The position numbers and the translations under genes are program-made. Shown here piece after piece: positions 1 to 11,247 of a stretch of DNA of 64,000 nucleotides (within the stretch, counting starts at the first letter, position 1; each line of letters starts with the position of its first letter). The stretch is from Podospora pseudoanserina (taxonomy: Eukaryota; Ascomycota; Sordariomycetes; Sordariales; Podosporaceae), in assembly GCF_035222485.1 (NCBI RefSeq), contig NC_085920.1:8046001-8110000 (forward strand), written 5' to 3'. The notes under the pieces were generated by a model. It was not told the DNA's origin. It was given only the letters and a program-made list of their open reading frames with translations, and searched no databases.

Positions 1-1815
1 ACCCGGCCTCATAGCTGGTGACGCTTGAGAACCTGGTTGCTCTCTTTTAGGGTCGACACCAGGAAAGAGTGCCTGAAGCTTAGCATAGAGTTGCTTGAGT
101 CCCTCAATTCTCTGAAGACGATCGGCGCTTGGATCCAGCGGTCGTTCTAGTACATCGTCTGGAGAAGCCGGGGGTAATTTAAGCTTCAGGGTCGTACTAA
201 GTGGTGGGGCTGTCAAGAAAGGAGCCGGGAAAACGGCAGTAGCTGGGTTTCTTTGGATGGATGATTGATACTGGAAGTTTACTTGAAGCCTCTTCATGCA
301 GCTGGGCAACAACAGGTTAGATCAACTCCTTGCGGTCTGCCCAAGGGTAACATACTGGTTGTAGTCTTCCTTCACCAGCCGTTCCTGCTCAGCATAATCT
401 ACTCCAGCTTCCGGAGCCGATTGTGCTTCCTTCTTCAATTCGAGCTGGGCGTTGGACAGCTGCATGGATTCGTAGAGCAGTTCCGTATTGATGTCGAAAA
501 GAATCTTGACCCGCTCTTTGTCCTGCGGGTCTCCACCGGGACTTTGAGGTGTTGACAACCTCGAAGTACCATTTACTTGTTGACCCTGTCCATTAGCGGG
601 AAAGGTTGGCGTTTGAGGCGTCATGGCTGCTGAGCCAGACTGCTGCTGCTGCGGTTGACCTTGGGGTGGCTGCTGCTGCTGCTGTGCTTGGGACGGCTGC
701 TGTTGCTGCTGCTGCTGTTGCTGTGGTGTTGGCGGCTGCTGGGGCTGTTGTAACTGATGGGATGGTGGCTGTGGAGTTTGAGATTGAACTTGAGCCTGAG
801 GCTGGACTTGGGTTTGGACTTGTTGTTGTTGTTGCTGTGGTGGGAGAGGCTGGGATGGCTGACTCGATTGTTGAGATGGCGGTTGTCCCTGCTGTCCCTG
901 TGGTGGATTCGTGGGCGTCTGACTCCGTGAGTTGCTCTGTGTCTGCTGAGGAGTACCATATTGAGTTGGCTGGGAAGCCATTGAAGTAGCCGGTGTGTTT
1001 TGCGACGGGTTGAAAGGACGCTGAGGAGTTGAGGTGGGCATCCCGCCTGCATTCGGGCGGTTTGGATGCATACGCTGCATCATAGGTTGCTGTTGTTGCT
1101 GTTGCTGTTGCTGAAGACCAGCATTCAGCTGATATTGGTTCATCGGCCCGCCCATCATAAAGTTGGCTGGAAGCTGCGGCTGAGGGGCTGCTGAAGAAGG
1201 TATTCCAGCCCCGTACGGCGAGGACGTAAAGGGGGCCTGGTAAGCCACTGTCGCGTTACTGGCGTCAGTCTCCGTGGTGACATGAAGAGTGAATGGTAGG
1301 TTGGCAGTGTATGAGTGTGGGAGTGACACGGAATGGGCTTCGGATGTCGAGAGGCGTTGCGGCAACTGCTGAGCCATGGCTCTCAGGTCACCACGCGCGA
1401 AGGTCTCTGTCGGGTAGGACAAAGACGACAAGGAAACGGGCAGAGAAGGAAAGTTTGCCAGACTGACGGGTGGCTGGACGTCATACGTAGGAAAGGCATA
1501 AAAGGGGGGCTTACTCTGACCATTGGCACCAATGTGCGGCATGGCGGCATTCTGCATCATTCCTGCAGGACCAGCACCTCCCATCATGGCCGGGTTATTG
1601 TGACCTCCAGGAAACGGGCCGCCCTGACCCTGTTGTATGGGGAATTGTTGTTGCTGTTGTTGCTGCTGCTGCTGCTGTTGCGCGTTATACATCATCTGCT
1701 GTTGCTGCTGCTGCTGTTGTTGTTGTTGTTGTTGCTGCTGTCCCTGGTTTGGTGAAGGCTGCAATTGCGCGCCCTGCGGTGGGGCGCCGTTAAAGCCATA
1801 CTGAGCTGAGTACAT
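1..1815 (-). CDS. Glutamine-rich SNF11/SS18-like protein, putative SWI/SNF subunit (partial, cut by left edge)
   Basis: The start ATG is at 1815. Exon 1 (1815-356) encodes a very Gln/Pro-rich protein with several polyQ runs. It ends in a helical, non-repetitive segment beginning KERVKILFDINTELLYESMQ. The frame appears to stop at 322, but that stop lies inside a 54-nt intron (355-302: GTATGT donor, CTAAC branch, CCCAG acceptor). Splicing gives the junction EDYNHCMKRLQVNFQY and keeps the frame open to base 1, through a segment ending RIEGLKQLYAKLQALFPG. The pattern of two helices with a conserved CM-RLQ-N core resembles the conserved part of Snf11/SS18-type proteins, often annotated in fungi as glutamine repeat protein. 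Membership of the SWI/SNF remodelling complex is inferred from that resemblance. Gene existence is secure; the family name is moderately secure. The C-terminus lies outside the window. Confidence 0.8.
356..1815 (-). repeat. CAG/CAA (polyQ) low-complexity tracts
   Basis: On the + strand the tracts appear as runs of CTG/TTG, for example around 640-725, 820-840, 1087-1113, 1642-1682 and 1696-1742. They mix CAG and CAA codons, so most are not pure trinucleotide microsatellites. They lie entirely within the coding exon of the glutamine-rich gene. Confidence 0.9.
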
Positions 1816-3330
1816 AACTTTCTATCAGGCTGAGGAGACTCGAGCCAAGAAACAGGGCAAGGCGACAGAGGAGACTTCCCGAGGGGGGTACGCCAGGGGA
1901 AACGTGAGCGGACTGGGCGGCGGATGGAACGGCGATAGACGTGTCGTGGACCAGATCAGTGGTTGCGGCTGCCGGTGTGGGGTAGGGCCATCAACATGAA
2001 CTTCCAACTTTTGGTATCTTTCTCCGTTAACGACAGACTTGTGACAGCAAGTACCTGGGTCCCCAGTCCACCGAGATGTGTACGGCTGGGATGTGACGGC
2101 AGGTATGTCTCTAACGCAAAGCGCGGAGCCGACCGGGCAGCTCAGTCAGGATGAGATGGTATGTAATAACGAACGCGATCGAGAGCGGATGGGGATTGGG
2201 TGGGCAATCCGAGAGCTTCTCTGCGCGTCTGCCGCTGTGCCCCAACAATACCAAGAGGCAGCACCCAAGCAAAGACCAGCTGGCCAGTGGGGAGGCGCGG
2301 AATTGCTACGGGTAGACAGGCTATCAAACGTCTGAAGCGCCAGACAAAGATGCGATGGACAGGGCCGATATGGGATTCCAGGTTGGTCTATGCCCACCTG
2401 TGTGTCGCGATCCTTTTTGGGACGAGACTGATAGAGAGATCCCTCCTTAACCCCTGAGAGGTGGCACTGGGGGGGACAAGCAACCGGAGATAGGTAACGA
2501 GGGAAACCGGGGGATTGGGCAACTGTAGGTCCGACGCCAGAAAAAGGGGGGGCGCTGCCCGAAGCACAAAGGTTAAAGTAAAAATAAGTTTATGTAGGGC
2601 AAATGGCTGCTAGGAATGGCTGTTCTTTGCGTATCGGTCGCGCTGGGTGGCAGGCGGGCGTCCTGTGGGCGACGGGTGTTCGGAGAGGGGGAAACCTGAA
2701 AGTTTTGCGTGTTGCGAAATCACGGGACCCGAACGGCACACGGCAAGGGCCCCAAAAGTGTGGGCCCAACCTTCAGACGACAGCCACGCTAATCCAGATT
2801 CGTCTTTTGTGCGACCCTAAATGTGGACACTTCTGCATCCACCAAGACAGACATCACCGAGAATAGCCCCACACTCCACCAGGACAGATGTACATAACTT
2901 GGACTTGAAGGTCAAGGTTGTGTGATCTGAGCTCGAAAGGCCGCAGATCTGGATGCTAAGAGTGCTACTATCTTATGCTTGAGAATAACATATATGGATC
3001 ATCTGGACGACCCTAATCGCCTCTCGAGTCTTGTCTTGGTAAGCAGGTGAATGCTGACCAAACAAGAGTTAGGTAGTTGGTTTTGGCTTCATTTTAAACG
3101 TTCAAGTTGCATTACAAGCCAGCGAGGTAGGCATCGTGCCTGAGGGTGCTGGTACCCTGTAGCCAGCTGTTCATCGGTCTTGGTGGGTACATAGTGCCCT
3201 CTCACACCTCTCTCCTCATTGAATTGATCGTTTACAATTGTCATGTTTGATTAACCATTCTCTCCTGATGAGGATCATTGGATATACAAGTATGCATTTG
3301 GTGCCCCTCTGCGTTTTGTCCTTTCGTCCT
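1816..3330. other. Intergenic region, no supported gene
   Basis: This is the 5' flank of the glutamine-rich gene and the 3' flank of the GDSL esterase gene. The short open frames here (up to about 87 codons) have no recognisable domain and no intron-consistent extension. I see no RNA gene. Confidence 0.6.
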
Positions 3331-4432
3331 TTACTTCCTTCCATACCGGGTCCCGTATTTGGACTTTCCTGAAACAACATCAAGGAAGTGATCCGCAATG
3401 ATTTCATCTATACAACAGAATTAGCACATGTATGACCCTCAAATGGTAGGGGCTCAGCTCACCTGTCTTGGTCGAAGGATGCAATTCATCGTACCACAAG
3501 AAACCAGACAGGCCACCGAGAGCTGTCTGGTCGACACAGTCACCCCCAGTCGACGAGCAATGGCGGTAATAGCCCGTTACGTTGTAGGGAGCGTCCAAGA
3601 AGCTCTGTGGTTGGTTGTAAATGTCGACCAACAAGCTGTGAACATCGAAGAGGTCAAAAGTTGCCTTTGGCCAACGCGACTTGATGGCCACTTGAAATGG
3701 GACGCCGTAGTCAAAGATAGTGTTGACGTTTGTAGTGTATTGCTTGATCTTTTGGCCGTACTGTGTGACGTTGTAGTTCGTCTTGGTGTTCCAGAACTGG
3801 CTGTCTCCAGTCCCACCATTGTCCGGGTGTGCGTACAGCGGCGAGAGCTCAAGAGGGGCTTCGTTCAGCAGAACGAACCGTCGGCCTCCCGTCTTGTAGA
3901 TGGTATCAAAGACGGACCAGATGCAGTCCACAAAGTCGGAAATCGTGGTCCCGGGAGCTTGGGAGTCAGAAAGGAAGGCATCGAAACCGAGGTCGTTGGT
4001 TCCGATCCACAGGGCATACACCGTATTCTCGGGTGTCCGGTTAGGGAAGATGGACTTGAACTTGACATCTGCTGTGAAAGATGGGATCTCATCTTCTAGC
4101 ACTGAAGGGAATGACCGGCCGATGAAAGCAAAATCACGCTCGACGATCTTGTTGGAGCATGTCGCGCCGCTGACAGCATAGTCGATGAGCCTGGCACCAG
4201 CATCCTGGGCCGCAAACTGAGCCCATGTGAGACCACCGCTAGCCGTCGTGTTTGACACCGAGTGATACTGGCCCGGGGGAGGTGCTTGCCCGCCATTGTT
4301 GATGTAGTAGCCTAGACGGCCGTTGTCGGTATAACTGTCGCCAAAGGCGACCAGATTATCGAAGGACTTGCGGCCACGGCTGGCGGCCGCAATAGAGGCA
4401 GAGGCGCCGGCGAGAATGATAGAAAACCGCAT
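3331..4432 (-). CDS. Secreted GDSL lipase/acetylesterase (CE16-like)
   Basis: There are two exons (4432-3463 and 3407-3331) around a 55-nt intron (3462-3408; GTGAGC donor, GCTAAT branch, TAG acceptor), giving 348 aa. I chose the ATG at 4432 because it opens a clear signal peptide (MRFSIILAGASASIAAASRG); the upstream in-frame codons lack an ATG. All SGNH blocks are visible: FGDSYTDNG with nucleophile Ser33, the AVSGATCSN Gly block, IGTNDLG, and YDELHPST with Asp315/His318. The family hydrolyses acyl esters; the CE16 members remove acetyl groups from plant-polysaccharide sugars. Secretion and deacetylation of plant cell-wall material are inferred from the family and signal peptide. Without splicing, the frame runs into a false tail and misses the real C-terminus, which ends TRYGRK. 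The gene is divergent from the histidine gene. Confidence 0.93.
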
Positions 4433-5272
4433 GGCTAGCCGTTGGATGACGTGTGCGCGAGAGGACAAAACAGCAACGCCAATAGAAACATCGACAACGG
4501 GGCCATGACAAGCATTTTATGTGCCCAGCAACCCTTTGCTGGGCAATCTATCGTCCCATTCACCCGGTACAGGGAATACTATTCCGCTGCAGGCTATATT
4601 GCTGTCCCACTTACGCGAGGAGACGGGGGTGACATCGGCTCGGGATGGGAGGTCCGGGAATGGCGGCCGGGCGACTAGTACGGACCACCCGCATCGTGAT
4701 GAGCAAGGGGAACGAGGATTCAACACCATTTCTCAGGAGTTCAAAGCGAAAAGACCCAAGAATTTGTCAGCTAGCCTATGGAAATGCTGAGTCGGCACGG
4801 TGTTGGCCTGGTAACATGACACAACTTGCAAGTTGTGACGGGTGAGCTCAGTCTTGGGACTCGATTGAACTGAGGTGGCCGCACAGCAGGAGGGCGAAAA
4901 ATGTGAAGTGAATTTTTGTTGGCGCTAGCATCTGAAGCAGTTCTAACAAAACATAGAAGGCTGGGGTGATGTGTAGAGAATGGGTATGCTGATGGGAAGG
5001 CTCTGGGCGGGGGACAAGATCCCCGGCTGCTGCTCATCATGGATTGGCCAATCATCGTCAAGGATTGCACCGGCTGAATGGTAACAACCGAAGACCTGAT
5101 CAAATATTCATGTGTCGTCTGGCACTGTTATGGGGAGGAAAATCTGCAACTGAATCGGCAGACTTGCAAGAGTTGTAATCCATTTAACAATGTTTGATTG
5201 CAGTAATTCACTTGTTCTCGCTTTCTGGTATTTGGATGTGAGCGAGACTCATAATTGTGTGAGGGTTGGGGC

Positions 5273-5287
5273 TAGGGTTAGTTAGGG
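5273..5287 (+). promoter_or_regulatory. Telobox-like motif TAGGGTTAGTTAGGG
   Basis: Two adjacent copies of the (T)TAGGG unit lie about 340 bp upstream of the histidinol-phosphate aminotransferase ATG. A related TTAGGGTT occurs at 31010-31017, about 310 bp upstream of the CNS1 start. Such boxes bind Myb-like telomere/general regulatory factors in several eukaryotes; function here is only inferred. Confidence 0.35.
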
Positions 5288-5498
5288 TGGGAAGAATCAA
5301 GGCTGGTGAAGCGATCATCCAATTGTTGTTAGAAATGTGACGAAATCAATAATGATCAGGAGATCGATTTATTTCACTCTGGCTCCTATTTCTGTTCCAA
5401 AAAAGTTGCGTCGTCGTCAGCTTCAAAAATCACCTCTGGTGGGATGGTTTGTTTGGAGGGCCCGCCTTCCGGAACCGGGGCTGCAAGATATTTCGCCC

Positions 5499-5522
5499 TG
5501 ACTCCTTGCCGTTAATGACTCC
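5499..5522 (+). promoter_or_regulatory. Two TGACTCC motifs, candidate GCN4/CPC1 sites
   Basis: TGACTCC occurs at 5499-5505 and again at 5516-5522, about 100-125 bp upstream of the ATG of a histidine-biosynthetic gene. The consensus for the amino-acid cross-pathway regulator (Gcn4 in yeast, CPC1 in Neurospora) is TGACTCA, so each site matches six of seven bases. Position and target pathway make starvation-induced control plausible. Confidence 0.45.
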
Positions 5523-5558
5523 TCAACCTCACTTGAGCGCAACTCACTGGGAACGCAC

Positions 5559-5565
5559 TATATAA
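5559..5565 (+). promoter_or_regulatory. TATA box (TATATAA)
   Basis: TATATAA lies 60 bp upstream of the ATG at 5625 and just downstream of the TGACTCC pair. This is a plausible core-promoter position for the histidine gene. Confidence 0.5.
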
Positions 5566-5624
5566 GGATATTTGAAGATCCAAAACTGTGTTTACCTCAT
5601 CATATTTGGCGATCAACACTCAAA

Positions 5625-6955
5625 ATGTCGCCCTTCAACTTGGAAACTTGCGCTAGACCAAACATTTTGGCCCTCGAACCTTATCGCTGCGCACGAGAGT
5701 GAGATTCACCCCTTGGACTCATGAGCGCACTATCACTGACACCCAAAACAACAGCGACTACAAAGATGACGGCACCAACGTCCTTCTCGATGCCAACGAG
5801 AACGCCTATGGCCCCCCTCTCCCTCCGTCCATCACAGGCCTTGTTCAGCCCCAATCCGGCCTCGGTCCTGTAATCGACCTCCCCGGCCTCAACCGCTACC
5901 CAGACCCTCACCAAGTCCCCCTCAAGCAGCTCCTCTGCAACCTCCGCCAAACCCACGTCCACACCCAAAAGAAGCTCTCCCCAGCCAACCTCTTCGTCGG
6001 CGTCGGCTCTGATGAAGCCATCGACGCCCTCATCCGCGCCTTCTGCCGCCCAGGTCAGGACAAGATTCTTGTCTGCCCGCCAACCTACGGGATGTACTCC
6101 GTCTCGGCCCAAGTAAACGACGTCTCCCTCGTCAAAATCCCCCTCCTCCCGGGTCCCGACTTCCAACTCGACGTCCCCTCCATCCTCTCCGCCCTCTCCT
6201 CCCCCGATGCAAGCACCATCAAGCTAGCCTACTTCTGCTCCCCGGGTAACCCAACCGGCTCCCTCCTCTCCAAATCCTCCATCGGGTCGATCCTCGCCCA
6301 CCCAACCTGGAACGGCGTCGTGGTCGTCGACGAGGCCTACATCGACTTCGCGCCCGACTCGGCCTCCCTCGCCGAATGGGTCGTCGAGTTCCCCAACCTC
6401 GTCGTGATGCAGACCCTCTCCAAGGCGTTCGGGCTGGCGGGTATCCGTCTCGGTGCTGCCTTCACCTCGCCCGGAATTGCCAGGCTTCTCAACGCGCTCA
6501 AGGCTCCCTACAACGTCAACAACATCACCTCCGCGATCGCAGAGTACGCCCTCTCCCCCGCCGGCCTGGAGGTCATGAGGGCGAACAAGGCTGCTCTGCT
6601 GGAGCAGAGGGACAGGTTGCTGAGGGAGATGCCCACGATCCCCGGCGTGGGCAAGCTCATGGGCGGGACCGAGAGCAACTTTTTGCTGTACGAGATGCTC
6701 AACAAGGACGGGCAGCCGGACAATGCTGTTGCGCTGGCTGTGTACGAGGGTCTGGCGGAGACCAAGGGCGTGGTTGTCAGGTTCAGGGGCAAGGAGCACG
6801 GGTGCTTGGGCTGCCTGAGGATCACGGTTGGCACCGAGGACGAGGTGACGAGGTTCTTGGAAGCCATCAAGAAGCAGCTTGAGCAGGTCCGGGGGATGGA
6901 TGTGCGAGGCGATGAAGAGGAGAAGGAGAAGGCTGCCAGTGCCGTTGTTGCGTAG
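5625..6955 (+). CDS. his5: Histidinol-phosphate aminotransferase
   Basis: This PLP enzyme converts imidazole-acetol phosphate and glutamate to histidinol phosphate and 2-oxoglutarate in histidine biosynthesis. Exon 1 (5625-5698) and exon 2 (5755-6955) flank a 56-nt intron (5699-5754; GTGAGA donor, CACTGAC branch, CAG acceptor). The spliced protein is 424 aa and its N-terminus reads CARDDYKDDGTNVLLDANEN, the conserved start of the fold. Class-II aminotransferase signatures are clear: VGSDEAID, SPGNPTG, VVDEAYIDF, and TLSKAFGLAGIRLG with Schiff-base Lys248. Third positions are strongly C-rich in exon 2, suggesting good expression. The promoter has TATA and GCN4/CPC1-like motifs, which fits cross-pathway control. 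The symbol follows yeast HIS5. Confidence 0.97.
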
Positions 6956-7202
6956 GGTTAGACTACTTGAATGTTCCAGACTCGGATTGAACGTCACTGG
7001 AAAAAAAACACACAAAATGAATCACCAGAAGACCATCTAGTTTTATGTATCTGCATGTCTGTATGCTTTTCCCCTGCCTAATGCAATAGATTCCAAGATT
7101 TCCTCCAGGCCACATGTTTAATGTGGCCTGCAATGCTCAAAAGGTGAAATGTAAATACAACGAAGAAAGTAAGACACGCCATCACCCCACCACCCCAAAA
7201 GT

Positions 7203-8635
7203 CTACCACCACCCCTTCACGGGAACAGTCCTCCTTCTCAACGCACCCGAGGTTTGCGTCCCGGCCTCGGTCTGGGAGCCCGCCGCCGAGTCCGATTCAG
7301 GTGTCGGTGTTGGTGCTGGACCTGAAGCCGTCTCAGAATCACCCTTTACGGCATTCTGATCAGCAAACGCCCTCACAGTCTTAATTTCGCCCCCCTTCAA
7401 CGGTGCTTCCGCGTCCAAAGCCAATAAGCCCTGAATCGTCTCCAGCGCGGACATCTCCTGGCCCAAGCCCGGGTTTCCATCAAAGGCACCGGTATACCAC
7501 TTGTGGCTGCACTGGGTCCCGCTCGCACCGCCTGTGCAAGTCTTCGCAGCCGCCTCGACCGAAGTATGCCACAATTCTTCGATCGCCGGCTTGATACTCG
7601 GAACATACCTCGCGGCCGCATAGACAAATCTCGAAAAGTACGCCTTGAAGCTCCTCATGTCCTGGTTGCACTTGTCCACCTGCTCGCACGCGTGCTCGTA
7701 CATGATGTTGGTGGCGTTCTCAAACGGGCTGAAAAAGCTCCTGCTCGCCTCCACCATCCTCTCCGTCCTCTCGGTCCACTTCTTGTCCTGGGTGACGTCG
7801 GCCATGACGGCAGCTCCGTAAATGTAGATGCTGGCAGAGTAAGAAAACGTGACCGGGTTGGTGTCCTTGCAGTCCTTGCTCGCATGGGCGCCGTCGTAGA
7901 CGTTTCCAAACTTGTCAATCATGCCGATGGCTTCCGTCCAGTCCCAAACCTTTTCCGCCCAGTCACTGTACGTCTTGTTCCCGGTGGCGCGGGCCAGTCT
8001 GGCCGCAATCTGGAAGAAGCCGCCGTTGCTGACGGTGTTTTTGTAGTCGAGTCCGTTCGGGTTTGAGGCAAAGATCTGCCACAAAAGCCCACCCTGGCAA
8101 GCAGTGGTATTCCACCTGCCAGCCAGCGAATCGAAAATGTTGGCACCCATATCCAACCACCCGGGAACATTCGGGTCTGGCTGGGGAAAGTTCCTCTCCG
8201 CGGCGGCCATGACAGACATTCCCCAAAATGCTTGATCGTCATTACCTTCTTGGCCAAAGTGAGTGGGGAGCATGTAGTCAAAGTCGGGGCCAACCTGATC
8301 CAAGAGTCCCCTTGCGATCAGCTTGTCGTAACTGTGGTCGCCCGTATAGTGAGAGTAGTCGAGCATGCTGCCCATCAGGGCACCGGCTTGCCACCAGTAG
8401 TAGGGCTGAGGAAGGTCAACAAATTTCTCAGGGGTGCCCGAGTAGTAAGACATGGCGTTGGCGGCGACGGTTTTGGCAACGCCCTTGATGGAGACTTTCA
8501 AGAAATTAGCACTCCCGTCAGGGCAACGATCATGCAATACGTACGTGAATCAGAGATGTTGAGCTCTTTCGGCGCAACGGCAGATATGATGACTGCCGGG
8601 ACCGCTACGGGTCTCACATACTTGACAAACCTCAT
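7203..8635 (-). CDS. GH76 family cell-wall protein, DFG5/DCW1-like (mannan endo-1,6-alpha-mannosidase)
   Basis: Exon 1 (8635-8545) encodes a short signal peptide. A 50-nt intron (8544-8495; GTACGT donor, GCTAAT branch, AAAG acceptor) joins it to exon 2 (8494-7203), giving 460 aa. The GH76 barrel is evident from PYYWWQAGALMGSMLDY, the catalytic Asp pair in EGNDDQAFWG (Asp116/Asp117), ANIFDSLAGRWN and GGLLWQIF. Dfg5/Dcw1 proteins act at the cell surface and are thought to transfer GPI-anchored glycoproteins onto the cell-wall glucan. The tail is Ser/Thr/Pro-rich and ends VPVKGWW without the hydrophobic end expected of a GPI signal. The protein may therefore be secreted or wall-associated rather than GPI-anchored, unless a further exon exists. 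Confidence 0.93.
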
Positions 8636-10476
8636 GGTGAGTTTGTTGCTGGAGCCTTGTGGTGTTCTTTGAGTAGTTGCGTCTGTCCGAGGACCAGCGG
8701 ATGATATCGAAAGGAAAGTGGCTGCACAGCAGATAAAAGCAAAAATCGAAGGCGAGCAAACTCGGCGAAAAGGTAACGTCTTGTTGCTATCGTCTGTGTT
8801 GAGAGTGGCGTGGTTGACGATTCAGCAAAGCACCGTGACAGCGGCAACAGCAAAGTACTCTCGAACGATTCTGTGTGTTTCCCCGGGTGACCGAAATTCG
8901 TGGACTATTGTACGAAAGTGGTACAATAGAAAGTGAACAGAAAATGAATAGAGCAATAGCCTCGCGTTGCGGGCAATTGAAGTGAAAAGAACAATACCAA
9001 ACGAAGGTTGGTGATCAACACACACACACCCACACACACACTCGGTCGTCAGCAAGCTGTTGACAATATGAAAGGACAAGCTTGGACTTGGAGAACAGAT
9101 GAAAAGGTCCAAACGGCCGGGACCTGTCAACTTTTAAAAAGAAGATCGGATGCAACAAACCATCTCACCGTTCAAGGTTGCATCCCTGCTGCAAGAAGAA
9201 GGAGTGACCCATCACCACGGCCGATCTCCTTCTTGCGGCGCCGAGCACGGCTTTGGGGGAGGTGTTGTCGTCTCCTGCGAGCCAATAGGGCATCTTGAAC
9301 CCTGTCTCCCTGTCAATGGCAACCCCCACTGCGGGTAAGCCTTGCAACCCCTAGAATTAATTTAGCATGTTTCGTTTGCTTCGTGCACCGACTGGTGATT
9401 CCAAGACTGTGCACATGGAAGCTTGACCAGGTTGCCGAGGTTTTGAAGGGTCCAGTATGTCTTTCAGAAGCGCGCGCGTTTGTGCGCTTGCTAGGCGAGA
9501 GACCCAGGCACAGAGAAGGCTTGTCTAGGTGATTTCAAATATCAGTTTACGAGAGGGGTTTGCCTGTGGGTAAGTTATGCAAAGGGCACAGCAGAAAATG
9601 CTGCCTTCGAGAACCTTGATGCCCAGGGCACCTCAGCTGTGTTTGTGTGTTCCATTGACAATTATGTGGCAAGTGAAAGTTTGGCACTATCACCTAAAGG
9701 TGTACCAGTGTTACGGGCGTCCCCTTTCAACCTCTCATTGTCAGGAAAGTAGCTGATGGTCGGGAAACACAGGTGAATTGTCTGCCATGGTGGTGTTGAA
9801 GATGTTGAACCTGAAGTCGGAGCATTTTGATGCCAAGCTTACGATGCTCCTGCGGGGCAGCGGGTGATCAGGGGCTTTCAGTTGGACAGGCCGTTGATTG
9901 GCTGCCAGCTCACGCCACGTTTCTTAGGCTGGCGTTTCTCCAAATTCTGAAACACCACCTCCAGTGAAATCCGAACGGCTGGCCAACAGATCAGCGGACC
10001 TTGCCGCGCACGCTGTGGACAAAATAACTGACACTCCAAAAGTCCTGAAACATACCTCGAAAGTTGAAAGCTATCAGTGTTGATAGTATATTACACGTGC
10101 AACCAACTAGCAGTTGCAACCACCCTGTCCACGACGTGCCGCGCGACGGGGCGAGTCCTCTCTGAAGCTGACAGGTGCTGCCAAGTGGGTCATTCTCGCC
10201 TTGCATCTCCAGCTGAAGAGAGGTTGTTGAGATGGCTCAGGGTGAATAGAAAGAGAGCTCCGTATCGAAGTAGGTGCATAAAAACCCGGAATATTTCCCG
10301 TCCCTATATGTTTCTGTACAACCTCGGAACTACATGCGACTCGAAAAAAGGGGTATCCGTACTTCTTTGAACCAAAAGTGAAATCGGGGAACAAAAACAC
10401 CGTGCCGTGTATCTCCACCGGCCCCGATCCATAACCGGAGCACATAAAACCATCAAACGCCCGTTTCCGCGCCCCT
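8636..10476. other. Intergenic region with a short CA repeat
   Basis: This is the promoter side of the GH76 gene and the downstream side of the GPI-type gene. It has a (CA)n-like run at 9018-9041. Open frames are short and have no family signature. I see no RNA gene. Confidence 0.55.
9018..9041. repeat. CA dinucleotide microsatellite (imperfect)
   Basis: About twelve CA units interrupted once by CC, about 380 bp upstream of the GH76 start codon. Confidence 0.8.
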
Positions 10477-11247
10477 TTACATGAATGTCAGAACAAACAA
10501 AATAACAGCCCCAGATGAGACGCCCGACAACCAGCTAGCTCTCACCGGGTCCAGGCTAAAACCGGCGCCCTTGACAGGTGAGTTCGTTAACGATGCTGCT
10601 GGTGTCCCGTCAATGTCAATCGTGTTGGGTAACGGACCCGGTGTTGTCAAAGTCAACGCGCCCCATGTTACCTCGGGCGTCGTGAAAGTCTCCGTCCACA
10701 CAGTCTGCGTCGGCCCCGTGATGGTGCCCTCCCAATGGTTGACCCCGAAGGATGACGATCCTGTGCAGGTTGCGGCCGTTGTGCCGTCCAAGCTGCATTC
10801 AAGTTCGGCCGTTCTGTCACTCAGTTAGCCACTTTGATCTTTCGGATTCAGAAAACCATGGCTCGCAAACGGACAGTGTCCCAGGGGCCACGCCACCATA
10901 TTTCAAAGTCCCTGGCCCTTCTGTGAAGACAAAGGGAAGGTCGCCGGCAATCTGACAACTTGGCGCCTTCTCAGCACAAAAGACCGTGTAGGTTGTTGCG
11001 GATTGGTCCTGAACAGTCGATTAATCAAAATGCTCCATCTCAACCTGGATTTCTCAATCAAAATACGTACACTGCCAATGATGCTGCCGCGAAGAGCAGC
11101 CCAGTGAGCCTCCCCGTAGCCGGGTATGTAAACCGATACGGTGGATTGGCCGTGTGCACCAGTGATTGCATGCGCTATCACAACCGTGGTGCAGATCCAG
11201 CAAGAGACTCGTCCTCCCCGGCGCCGTTCCTCTCGCCGAAATCTCAT
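10477..11247 (-). CDS. Small secreted, probably GPI-anchored protein (paralogue A)
   Basis: There are three exons: 11247-11071, 11008-10875 and 10813-10477. They are separated by introns of 62 nt (11070-11009, GTACGT donor) and 61 nt (10874-10814, GTCCGT donor, CTAAC branch), giving 215 aa. The N-terminus has an Arg-rich stretch, then a hydrophobic signal ending near GAHGQ. The core contains Cys-bearing segments (TYTVFCAEKAPSCQ, ELECSLDGTTAATCTG). The C-terminus ends in a hydrophobic segment (GVSSGAVILFVLTFM) typical of a GPI signal. The core pattern matches the gene at 12315, so the two are paralogues. The family is widespread in filamentous fungi and uncharacterised; I do not assign a biochemical function. 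The two share an intergenic region and point away from each other. Confidence 0.85.

Larger units (their letters stand above)
4433..5624. other. Divergent intergenic region between esterase and histidine gene
   Basis: The region contains both promoters. The his-side end carries a TATA-like box and TGACTC motifs, listed separately. A telomere-like TTAGGG cluster lies at 5273-5287. No coding gene is supported. Confidence 0.6.

Noticed and set aside
322-324. Stop codon of the glutamine-rich gene
   Set aside because: It lies inside a 54-nt intron with consensus signals; the spliced frame continues to base 1.
5681-7015. Minus-strand frames of 161 and 263 codons opposite the histidine gene
   Set aside because: They are the antisense of strongly C-ending codons of the real + strand gene.
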